This document shows positions 1 through 6,700 of a stretch of 7,695 bases of DNA, piece by piece. The notes beneath the pieces were generated by a model that did no database searches, was not told the origin of the DNA, and was given only the letters and a program-made list of their open reading frames with translations. A program made the position numbers and the translations under genes. This DNA is from Chitinophagaceae bacterium (lineage in GTDB: Bacteria > Bacteroidota > Bacteroidia > Chitinophagales > Chitinophagaceae): contig JABMML010000221.1 of the NCBI GenBank assembly GCA_013205585.1, positions 1-7,695 on the forward strand. Reading direction: 5' to 3'. Within the stretch, counting starts at the first letter, position 1. Each line of letters begins with the position of its first letter.

Positions 1-60
1 AGATCCTAAGGCCTTGGTAATGGCAATAGGTTGTAAAGGATATACTTGAAATAAAGACAT
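1..60 (-). CDS. argD: Acetylornithine (or succinylornithine) aminotransferase, N-terminal fragment
   Basis: The start codon is at 58-60, and the frame is open for 20 codons to the window edge; the rest of the gene lies outside. The visible N-terminus begins MSLFQVYPLQPI and continues to KALGS, which resembles the start of Bacteroidota ArgD-type class III aminotransferases (xLFxVYPLxxIxxxKxxGS). These PLP enzymes transfer an amino group from glutamate to N-acylglutamate semialdehyde, the product of ArgC. The start lies 10 nt after the argC stop, so co-transcription and perhaps translational coupling are likely. No catalytic residue is visible. The call rests on the N-terminal match plus position directly after argC; another class III aminotransferase is possible but less likely. 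Confidence 0.75.
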   Translation of the reverse strand, partial: MSLFQVYPLQPIAITKALGS

Positions 61-70
61 CTTATTTGTT

Positions 71-1051
71 TTAAAAATTACTTGCTTTTAATTGAATGCC
101 TGCTGTTTCTTCTAAGCCCATCATCAAATTCATATTATGCACTGCCTGACCCACTGCTCCTTTTAATAAATTATCAATCGCTGTATGTATCACTATTTTA
201 TTTTCTTTTTGTTCAATATGCATTAAACATTTATTCGTGTTCACTACTTGTTTTAAGTCAATAGGGCTTAAGGAAAGGTGCGTGAAGGGATGGCCCGTAT
301 AATAGTCGGTATATAATTTATTTAATTCAGCTAGGCTTAATGAAGTTTCTACAATACTGCTTACAAAAATACCTCTGGTGAAATCGCCTCTCCAGGGCAC
401 GAAGTGAACTGATGTATTGATATTACCTTGCAATTGATGCAAGCTTTGTTTTATTTCATCTAAGTGTTGATGCACTAAAGTTTTATAAGGTTGGATATTA
501 TTAGCTCTCCAACTAAAATGACCAGTGTTAGATAAACCTTGGCCAGCCCCTGTGGAACCAGTAATACCGGTAGTATAGACATCCTTTAATAAACCTTTCG
601 CAGCCAAGGGAAATAAGCCTAATTGAATAGCGGTAGCAAAGCAACCCGGGTTGGCAATATTATGAGCAGATTGAATAGCAGCTTTATTTAATTCTGGTAA
701 GCCGTATACAAAATTTCTATCTCCTTGTTTTGCCGCACTGGTTAATCTAAAGTCTTGTGATAGATCAATAATTTTTATTTTAGGTGCAATTGCATTCGAT
801 GCTAAAAATTTCACCGCTTCTCCATGTCCTAAACATAAAAACAAAACATCAATAGTATCTTGAAGGCTGTTGGTGAAAACTAAATCGGTGTCACCTACTA
901 GGTCGGTATGTACCGAACTTACTAATTGGCCGGCACTGCTGCTGCTATGCACAAATTTTATGTCAACATGAGCATGATGTAATAATACACGCACTAATTC
1001 ACCTCCTGTATACCCTGCGCCACCCACAATACCAATATTTAGTTTTTGCAT
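71..1051 (-). CDS. argC: N-acetyl-gamma-glutamyl-phosphate reductase
   Basis: This cytosolic NADPH-dependent enzyme reduces N-acyl-glutamyl 5-phosphate to the semialdehyde, the third step of arginine (ornithine) synthesis. The 326-residue protein has a Rossmann dinucleotide-binding start (GIVGGAGYTG, residues 7-16), the YGLPELN segment near 116, the catalytic Cys137 in NPGCFAT (usual family form NPGCYPT), the GSTGAGQ loop near 165-171, and the conserved C-terminal KGAVGQAVHNMNLMMGLEET segment. The length is slightly below the roughly 345 residues common in the family, with no sign of truncation. ATG at 1049-1051 gives the expected N-terminus; no strong SD precedes it (weak ACGAAG). It follows argG after 97 nt containing a tandem repeat and precedes argD by 10 nt. 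Bacteroidota can use succinylated instead of acetylated intermediates, so the acyl group is not certain. Confidence 0.95.
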   Translation of the reverse strand: MQKLNIGIVGGAGYTGGELVRVLLHHAHVDIKFVHSSSSAGQLVSSVHTDLVGDTDLVFTNSLQDTIDVLFLCLGHGEAVKFLASNAIAPKIKIIDLSQDFRLTSAAKQGDRNFVYGLPELNKAAIQSAHNIANPGCFATAIQLGLFPLAAKGLLKDVYTTGITGSTGAGQGLSNTGHFSWRANNIQPYKTLVHQHLDEIKQSLHQLQGNINTSVHFVPWRGDFTRGIFVSSIVETSLSLAELNKLYTDYYTGHPFTHLSLSPIDLKQVVNTNKCLMHIEQKENKIVIHTAIDNLLKGAVGQAVHNMNLMMGLEETAGIQLKASNF

Positions 1052-1079
1052 CTTCGTTATTTTATATTTAATCGATAAT

Positions 1080-1151
1080 ACGCTACGTTTACTTTATCGT
1101 TTATTTTATCGTTTAGTTTATCGTTTAGTTTATTATTTACTTATCTTTTTA
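1080..1151 (-). repeat. 12-bp tandem repeat in phase with the argG stop codon
   Basis: Read on the minus strand from the argG stop, six 12-nt units follow one another, each opening with TAA. The core unit is TAAACGATAAAN. Units at 1116-1127, 1104-1115 and 1092-1103 match it perfectly apart from the last base. The units at 1140-1151 (which includes the argG stop), 1128-1139 and 1080-1091 are degenerate. Because the period is four codons, every unit puts an in-frame stop after argG. The array fills most of the argG-argC gap. It is AT-rich, contains no strong hairpin, and is not a recognised terminator. Confidence 0.85.
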
Positions 1152-2348
1152 CTTTTTATTCGATTCTTTTATCTGATGAAAAATACTTACTTGGTTACCA
1201 AATATTTTGGTGAACCCTCTTACATCATCACCCGTCCAACCTGTGTTCATTTCTCCATATTTTCCAAATTGTGCACTCATTAAATCATTGTCTGACTCAA
1301 TACCAATAATTTGAAAACGATAAGGATGAAGTTGTATAGACACATTGCCTGTTACTTGTTCTTGTGTATTTGTAAAATAAGCTTCTATATCGCGCATTAC
1401 GGGATCGAGTATTTGACCCTCGTGTAACCAGTTACCATAAAACTGTGCAAGTTGGTCTTTCCAAGACAATTGCCACTTGGTTAATACATGTTTTTCTAAA
1501 GCATGATGCGCTTTTAAAATAACCATGGGCCCTGCTGCTTCAAAACCCACACGACCCTTAATACCAATAATGGTATCGCCCACATGAATATCTCTACCAA
1601 TACCATAAGCACCCGCAATAGACTGTATAAATTGAATGGCTTCAGTAGGATGTTTAAAGGTTTTATTATTAACCGATTTGATTTCTCCTTTTTCAAAACC
1701 AATGATCATCTCTTCCTGCTCACCTTCTTTGGTCATTGGTGTTGGCCATGCCGATTCTGGTAAGATACCCTTTGACTGTAAGGTTTCTTTGCCGCCTACA
1801 CTTGTACCCCATAAACCTTTGTTAATAGAGTAGGCTGCTTTTTCAAAATTCATTTGCACGCCTTTTTCTTTTAAATAAGTAATTTCTGCTTCTCTACTTA
1901 ATTGTAAGTCACGAATAGGTGTTAAAATTTCAACACCTGGAATCATGATTTGAAAAATCATATCAAAACGCACTTGATCATTACCCGCTCCTGTACTTCC
2001 ATGCGCCACTTTATTCACCCCTAATTTTTTTACATGTGCTGCTATATGTAAAGCCTGACTTAAACGCTCTGCGCTTACACTTAAAGGATAGGTATTGTTT
2101 TTTAAAACATTGCCATAAATTAAATACTTAATAATGCTATCATAATAACCCTTCACTGCATCAACAGTTGTATGCGATTTCACGCCTAAGGCATAAGCAT
2201 GTGCTTCAATCTTTTTTAATTCTTCATCAGAAAAACCACCGGTGTTCACTACTACACTATGTACTTCTAATGCTTTGTCTTCGGTTAAATATTTAACACA
2301 ATAAGTGGTGTCTAATCCGCCGCTAAAACCTAAAACTATTTTTTCCAT
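1149..2348 (-). CDS. argG: Argininosuccinate synthase
   Basis: This cytosolic enzyme condenses citrulline and aspartate using ATP to give argininosuccinate, the penultimate step of arginine synthesis. The N-terminal PP-loop ATP pyrophosphatase signature is intact (FSGGLDTTY, residues 8-16). HGSTGAGNDQVRFD at 116-129 is the conserved citrulline/aspartate-binding segment, TPIRDLQLSREAE follows at about 143-155, AYSINKGLWG is at 172-181, and GRDIHVGDTIIGIKGRVGFE falls in the synthetase domain. At 399 residues it has the common bacterial length. The ATG at 2346-2348 lies 8 nt after the stop of the upstream GNAT gene, without a clear SD site, as is usual in Bacteroidota. All nine Arg codons are CGT, CGC or AGA. 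The order argG-argC-argD on one strand supports an arginine operon. Confidence 0.97.
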   Translation of the reverse strand: MEKIVLGFSGGLDTTYCVKYLTEDKALEVHSVVVNTGGFSDEELKKIEAHAYALGVKSHTTVDAVKGYYDSIIKYLIYGNVLKNNTYPLSVSAERLSQALHIAAHVKKLGVNKVAHGSTGAGNDQVRFDMIFQIMIPGVEILTPIRDLQLSREAEITYLKEKGVQMNFEKAAYSINKGLWGTSVGGKETLQSKGILPESAWPTPMTKEGEQEEMIIGFEKGEIKSVNNKTFKHPTEAIQFIQSIAGAYGIGRDIHVGDTIIGIKGRVGFEAAGPMVILKAHHALEKHVLTKWQLSWKDQLAQFYGNWLHEGQILDPVMRDIEAYFTNTQEQVTGNVSIQLHPYRFQIIGIESDNDLMSAQFGKYGEMNTGWTGDDVRGFTKIFGNQVSIFHQIKESNKK

Positions 2349-2356
2349 TATCTTAA

Positions 2357-3001
2357 TTATTTTCTAAACCAGTTTAATAATTTGCTTTGCTTAATTTTCA
2401 TAAAGCGTTCGTACAATTTTGAATTGTTATTAAAGTCCGCCGCTACTTCTTCAATAGTATGTGCTTGTTTGGGTTCATATAACATAGCTGTACACATACA
2501 ATTCTTTCTATCCTTACTCATTAATATATCATAATTCACGCAGCTCTTACAGCCAGCCCAAAACTCTTCATCATCGGTGAGTTCACTATAGGTTACAGGC
2601 TCATAGCCTAATTCACTATTTATTTTCATCACCGCTAAGCCTGTGGTTAAACCAAATATTTTAGCCGTTGGATATTTTTCTCTTGACAATTGAAAAATAG
2701 TTTGCTTAATTTTTTTAGCAATACCTGTTTTACGAAAAGCCGGCGCTACAATTAAACCACTATTGGCAACAAACTGTCCATGCTGCCAAGCTTCTATATA
2801 ACAAAATCCCACCCAAGTGCCGTCTTCGGTATAGGCAATCACCGATTTACCTTCATTTATTTTTTTAGCCACATAGTCTGGGCTACGCTTAGCAATACCT
2901 ATGCCACGCGCTTTAGCCGAAGATTCCATTTCATCGGTAATGTCATTTGCAAAAGAAGCGTCGCCACTATGGGCAACACGTACTATTATTTTCTGTTCCA
3001 A
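2357..3001 (-). CDS. GNAT-family N-acyltransferase, first gene of the arginine operon; candidate glutamate N-acyltransferase
   Basis: The 214-residue protein has a GNAT fold. The acetyl-CoA-binding motif A is seen as SGLIVAPAFRKTGIAKKI at about 81-98 (V-x-P-x-x-R-x-x-G-x-A). It is preceded by the strand WVGFCYIEAW (63-72) and followed by FGLTTGLAVMKINSELGYE (116-133), which matches the motif B region. The C-terminal part has Cys151-x2-Cys154 and Cys168-x-Cys170, a possible metal site, and a basic tail. The start is TTG at 2999-3001, directly after an in-frame TAA at 3002-3004. The next in-frame ATG is Met25, which would remove the first conserved strand (KIIVRVAHSGDA), so TTG is preferred. 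No SD is seen. Since it opens the argG-argC-argD operon and no other first-step enzyme is visible, I infer that it acylates glutamate (an ArgA role) or a related intermediate. The substrate is not shown by the sequence. Confidence 0.85.
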   Translation of the reverse strand: MEQKIIVRVAHSGDASFANDITDEMESSAKARGIGIAKRSPDYVAKKINEGKSVIAYTEDGTWVGFCYIEAWQHGQFVANSGLIVAPAFRKTGIAKKIKQTIFQLSREKYPTAKIFGLTTGLAVMKINSELGYEPVTYSELTDDEEFWAGCKSCVNYDILMSKDRKNCMCTAMLYEPKQAHTIEEVAADFNNNSKLYERFMKIKQSKLLNWFRK

Positions 3002-3065
3002 TTAGCTTTAAAATTTAGGAAAGTAAAATGCTGGCGTAAGATGAATTCTTTTTGGGGTTTTTCCA

Positions 3066-3101
3066 CTGATAGGGGCAACTGCCAACTGCTCGTCCTATCA
3101 G
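3066..3101 (-). promoter_or_regulatory. Stem-loop between leader peptide and GNAT gene, overlapping the leader stop codon
   Basis: In the minus-strand transcript CTGATAGG (3101-3094) pairs perfectly over 8 bp with CCTATCAG (3073-3066). Inside, GGC-AGTT-GCC forms a small helix that can stack directly on the 3' arm, leaving a 10-nt bulge. The loop holds a perfect tandem 7-mer (GCAGTTG twice, 3076-3089). The 5' arm contains the leader-peptide TGA (3098-3100) and a following in-frame TAG (3095-3097), so a terminating ribosome would block the stem. No U-run follows on either strand, so it is not an intrinsic terminator. Confidence 0.7.
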
Positions 3102-3190
3102 AATCCACGTCGTGGACTCGGTCCATTCAATACAGGAACAGGTGCATTATAAGCACACGTTAATAAAATATGTATTTGTTCCTGTTTCAT
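3098..3190 (-). CDS. Probable 30-residue leader peptide of the arginine operon
   Basis: A short ORF lies 96 nt upstream of the GNAT gene on the same strand. It starts MKQEQIHILLTCAYNAPVPV and ends LNGPSPRRGF, then TGA and an immediate in-frame TAG. It is preceded by AAAAGGAAA (3197-3205), with AGGA 8 nt from the ATG; this SD-like site stands out because the other genes here lack one. Codons 27-28 are CGA CGT, tandem Arg codons three codons before the stop. Codons 2-5 and 17-20 are complementary (9 bp), and the stop lies in the arm of a downstream stem. This fits a cis-acting leader peptide whose translation controls the operon, conceptually like fungal arginine attenuator peptide or enterobacterial SpeFL. 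I recognise no named family. A chance ORF cannot be excluded without comparing homologous loci. Confidence 0.55.
   Translation of the reverse strand: MKQEQIHILLTCAYNAPVPVLNGPSPRRGF
3132..3185 (-). repeat. 9-bp inverted repeat inside the leader ORF
   Basis: ACAGGAACA (3185-3177, leader codons 2-5) and TGTTCCTGT (3140-3132, codons 17-20) are perfectly complementary and enclose 36 nt. Within the enclosed part, GTGC-TTATAAT-GCAC forms a further 4-bp stem. A ribosome translating the leader would melt both. The nested stems upstream of the Arg codons support a structured regulatory leader. Confidence 0.65.
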
Positions 3191-3196
3191 TATAAG

Positions 3197-3205
3197 TTTC
3201 CTTTT
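3197..3205 (-). promoter_or_regulatory. Shine-Dalgarno-like site of the leader peptide
   Basis: The minus-strand transcript reads AAAAGGAAA here, with the AGGA core 8 nt before the ATG at 3188-3190. The spacing suits initiation. It decides the choice of leader start and is notable because argC, argG, the GNAT gene, the lipoprotein and the SNF2 gene show no comparable site. Confidence 0.55.
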
Positions 3206-3240
3206 GGATAGGAATAAGATTGTAAAAATAGATAATAAAA

Positions 3241-3277
3241 TAGACAATAAGCCCTCATTAGGCTTATAATTTGTCTA
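3241..3277 (-). terminator. Hairpin followed by a T-rich stretch on the minus strand
   Basis: TAGACAA (3241-3247) pairs with TTGTCTA (3271-3277), and TAAGCC (3248-3253) pairs with GGCTTA (3261-3266), with a 7-nt loop and a 4-nt bulge. On the minus strand it is followed by TTTTATTATCTATTTTT (3240-3224). It may insulate the arginine operon from antisense read-through out of the SNF2 gene, or be an extra structure in a longer arginine leader. The interrupted T-run makes terminator strength uncertain. Confidence 0.4.
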
Positions 3278-3280
3278 TGA

Positions 3281-3306
3281 AGGCCTAGTTGAGCCCTGAA
3301 GGGCCT
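3281..3306. repeat. Small inverted repeats in the divergent intergenic region
   Basis: AGGCC (3281-3285) is complementary to GGCCT (3302-3306), and the competing hairpin GCCC-TGAA-GGGC lies at 3293-3304. Together with the 3241-3277 hairpin they fill the space between the leader and the lipoprotein promoter. No U-run follows closely on either strand. The function is unknown; operator or RNA structure are both possible. Confidence 0.35.
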
Positions 3307-3349
3307 AAAAATGAATGAGTGTTAGTTTTTTAATAGCCTGATTCATTCG

Positions 3350-3357
3350 TAATTTTG
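3350..3357 (+). promoter_or_regulatory. Bacteroidota-type -7 promoter element of the YHS lipoprotein gene
   Basis: TAATTTTG is a perfect match to the Bacteroidota -7 consensus TAnnTTTG and lies 26 nt before the ATG at 3384. No TTG is found 19-21 nt upstream (the spot is T-rich), so the -33 element is weak. A short 5' leader of about 20 nt is predicted. Confidence 0.5.
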
Positions 3358-3383
3358 TGTGAAAAAACATAAAATAAAATCTT

Positions 3384-3698
3384 ATGAAAATACAAATTAC
3401 CATTAGCCTAGTTATGGCATCTCTAGTGCTTTTCTCATGCGGAACTTCTAATGATAAAGCAAACGCAGGTAGTGCAGACACCAATCAAGTGGCTGCCATG
3501 GATACGACTACTGAAAAAACTTATGCAGTAAGTTTAGTGAATAATAAAAAAGATCCTAGTTGTGGCATGCCCGTTACTGCTGGTATTAGCGATACAACAC
3601 ATTATGAAAACCTAGTTCTAGGATTTTGTTCTACAGAATGTAAGAATGAATTTTTGAAAAATCCAAAAGTAAATTTAGCAGCAGCAGAACTTAAATAA
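3384..3698 (+). CDS. Small lipoprotein with a YHS-like metal-binding domain
   Basis: The 104-residue protein starts with a signal peptide (Lys2, hydrophobic 4-17) ending in a lipobox LFSC with Cys19 as the predicted lipidation site, so it should be anchored in the outer or inner membrane facing the periplasm or surface. Residues 20-55 are a polar, Thr/Ser/Asn/Ala-rich linker. Residues 56-96 look like a YHS domain: DPSCGMPV (Cys60), a Tyr74 in HYENLVLGFCS, Cys82 and Cys86 in FCSTEC, then FLKNP. In YHS/TRASH proteins these cysteines are associated with copper or other heavy metals. Role here could be metal binding or trafficking; the sequence does not say which metal. The ATG at 3384 follows a perfect -7 element. 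The gene diverges from the arginine operon and converges with the SNF2 gene, 31 nt away. No metal-transport genes are seen nearby. Confidence 0.85.
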   Translation: MKIQITISLVMASLVLFSCGTSNDKANAGSADTNQVAAMDTTTEKTYAVSLVNNKKDPSCGMPVTAGISDTTHYENLVLGFCSTECKNEFLKNPKVNLAAAELK

Positions 3699-3729
3699 GT
3701 TTGACTAAAAAAGTAGCTTCTGATTAATG

Positions 3730-6700
3730 CTAGCTAAATAAATAAGCAATATCATCTTTGGTTAAAGATTTTACAAATCCCACTTCATCGGATATTAATT
3801 CTTTAGCCAAGGATCTTTTTCTATCTTGTAATTTTAATATTTTATCTTCTACCGTATCGTTACAAATCATACGATACGCGAATATATTTTTAGTTTGTCC
3901 AATACGATGTGTTCTATCAATGGCTTGTTGTTCCACTGCAGGATTCCACCAAGGATCTACTATGTATACATAATCGGCAGCCGTTAAGTTTAAACCAACA
4001 CCTCCCGCTTTTAAAGAAATTAAAAATACCCTGCAATTGTCATCGTTTTGGAATCGTTCAATGGCACGCTCTCTTTCTTGAATGGTACTGCTACCATCAA
4101 AATACTCGTGGTCAATACCTAATTTTTTCAACTGTTCTTTAATTAAGGCAAGCATACCTAAAAATTGCGAGAACACAAGGGCCTTGTGACCACCAATGTT
4201 TTCAGCTATTTCACGGGTTAACTCTTCTAGTTTTACAGATTCATTTGGATAGGCTTCGTCTTTTAAAATAGCAGGGCTGTCACAAATTTGTCTCAACTTC
4301 ATTAAGCCTTGTAAAATAGAAAGTTGCGACTTCTGAATGCCTTTTTCTTCCACCATGCCAATGAGTTTATCACGGTAGTCATTTCTATAGGCCTCATAAA
4401 TTTTTCTTTGTGCACCGCCCATTTCACAATACAATACTGTTTCTTGTTTTTCTGGTAAGTCCTTGGCAACTTGTTCTTTGGTTCTTCTTAATATAAAAGG
4501 AAATACAAATTTTCTTAAATGTTCTTTTTGTTCTTGCTCATCAAACTTATCAATAGGCATAGAAAAATTATGCTTGAAGTATTCTACCGTACCCAACATA
4601 CCCGGGTTTAAGAAATTCATCTGTGCATAAATATCAAACGTATTATTTTGAAGTGGCGTTCCACTTAAACATAATTTATTAGCTGCTTTTAATAAACAGG
4701 CCGCCTTTGTCACTTTCGAAGCTGGATTTTTAATGGCCTGACTTTCATCTAAGATCACATAATCAAAATTCACTTCCACAAACATTTTAATATCACTTCT
4801 TAAAGTACCATAAGTAGTAATGACTACTTCTGTTTTATCATCATGAAATAAGGCCTTTTTTCTAGTGCCTCCATGATGTATATGATAATTTAAAGAAGGG
4901 GTGAATTTTTTTAATTCATTCTGCCAGTTAAACAGTAGCGTGGTAGGACAAACCACCAAGGCTACTAATTTGCCATTTTTTTCTTTTAAATGCTGTAAGA
5001 AAGATAAGGTTTGAATGGTTTTACCCAGTCCCATATCATCGGCCAAGATCCCTCCCCACTGTACATCGTGTAAATAATTCAACCACTGAAACCCACTAAT
5101 TTGATAAGGTCTTAAGATAGGCATTAAATGCGCAGGTGGTGTGACATCTGCTATAGCATAGCGTTCTCTAATTTTTTCATACTTACCCTCTAATTGGAAA
5201 ATAAGTTCTTCCTCGTCTCTTTGTTGATAGAGTTCATCTAAAATAGAAAAATGATACTTGCTTAATTTAAGCGTATCGGCCTTGCCCTCTCCTACTTTAA
5301 ATAATAAAGAGTACTTATTCAACCATTTTTCTGGAAGTACCCCTAAACTACCATCTTTCAAAGGAACAAATTGTTGTTTATTAGACAACATGGTTTTGAT
5401 ATCTTGAATAGATACTTTTTGTTCGCCGAAAGAAATTTCTACTTTCGCATCAAACCAATCGGTATTGCTACTAATATATAAACGTGTAGAAGGCTTTGCA
5501 GTATTAAACTTGAATTGTTTTAAATATTCTGTTCCAAATAAAGGAATTTGTTTTTCCCTAAGAGTATCTATAAATAAGAAAAACCAATTATTCTTTAATA
5601 CCTCAGCACCTTTTAAAGCAAGCACATTGCCCTCGTTGGGACGAATAAATCCAGAATGCAATTGCTCAATGATGTTTATTAGTTGTCTTTCTGCAGCAAG
5701 GTCTCTTTCTAGTATGACAATTTTATCACCTACTTGTTGAATGACTGAAGGTCCATCTTCTTTATTAACAATAATATCTTTATAAGCGAATAAGGGTTCA
5801 AAGAATAAGTAGTCTCCGTTTTCTTTTAATAGAATTTGAAGCTGCGGTTTTACACCTTTTAATTTCTGTTGTGTAACATTGTCTAATGAAACCTGGTACT
5901 GTTTAGATAATGGAAGCAAGGTGCTTTGCAAGTAATTGGGCCACTTATCTAAATTAATTTCATGAAAACCGGTAGGCATAAATTTTTCTACCCATAATAA
6001 ATCGGCTCTTTGCTTCCATACAAAAAACTGATGATGGTATTGAAATATATAATTAGACTTTGCGTGATTATCTTCTAGTGGAATTTTACCTTCCGGTAAA
6101 ACTACTTCTGCGTATATGATATATCTATCCTCTTCTTTTTCTACTCTAAAGCTAGGCTGAATAGTATTGAATACCAGTTCTGCCTTCTGCATATTGGCTG
6201 TCGTAAAGGGTTTATTATGCGGTAGATAAAAACTAAAAGCATGCTCCGATAAATCTCTCCACACTTTTTCAATTTTAGGATGCAAGTATTCTTGCATTAA
6301 TTCCTTGGTCTCATCGGGTAAACTTTCTTCATCGGTGTGCACAATATTATCCCACAAGCCTTGAAAGGGAGAATTTTTATTCAAAAACTTAGAGAGCTCT
6401 ACAGGTTGTAATTTTTTGACTAACTGTAATAAAATTTTATCTTCTTCCTTAATTAAATTAGGCGTGATAAATTTAACAAGGTCAATTTTTTCTACTTTAC
6501 CTACAAAAGAAGTGCCTTCTTCGTTCACTTCCCCTTTAACTACATTAAAGGAAATATAAGGATAAATAGTAGGCTGGTGTTGCATGACAATACCAAAACG
6601 CTCTTTAATCACAGCCTCTTCATTAGAAACTGGTTCCTGCTCTTCAATATCCCAATCGTTTGATCTTGGCCTATTTAAAGTGATGGATTTTGTGCCGTTA

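Larger units (their letters stand above)
3093..3213 (-). promoter_or_regulatory. Alternative pairing able to compete with the 3066-3101 stem
   Basis: The transcript segment TCCTATC at 3213-3207, just 5' of the leader-peptide ribosome binding site, is perfectly complementary over 7 bp to GATAGGA at 3099-3093. The latter overlaps the leader stop and supplies the 5' arm of the 3066-3101 stem. The two pairings cannot coexist. Segments 1 and 3 (3207-3213 and 3066-3073) share GATAGG on the plus strand, the usual signature of a switch with competing helices. Formation of the upstream pairing would close a domain containing the whole leader ORF and might occlude its ribosome binding site. The geometry is read from sequence; a regulatory effect is inferred. 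Confidence 0.5.

Noticed and set aside
1514..1833. Alternative-frame ORFs on both strands inside argG
   Set aside because: They overlap the conserved argG sequence and have no start signals or domains; they are shadows of the real gene.
3066..3101. Stem before the GNAT gene as an intrinsic terminator
   Set aside because: The downstream sequence on the minus strand is A- and C-rich, and the plus-strand T-runs lie on the wrong side of the stem, so a Rho-independent terminator is not supported.
2780..3163. 127-codon plus-strand ORF across the GNAT start and leader
   Set aside because: It lies antisense to the GNAT gene, shows no recognisable domain, and the minus-strand GNAT motifs are clear. 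Its length reflects the absence of stops opposite coding sequence.
3221..3275. Minus-strand promoter for the arginine operon: TTG in the 3241-3277 hairpin region with TACAATCT 20 nt downstream, or TATTTTTA at 3223-3230
   Set aside because: The first has good spacing but a poor -7 match; the second has a good -7 match but no -33 element at the right distance. Neither is strong enough to annotate.
3699..3729. Possible bidirectional terminator between the convergent lipoprotein and SNF2 genes
   Set aside because: Only a 4-bp TAGC/GCTA inverted repeat is seen, with no convincing stem or T-run.
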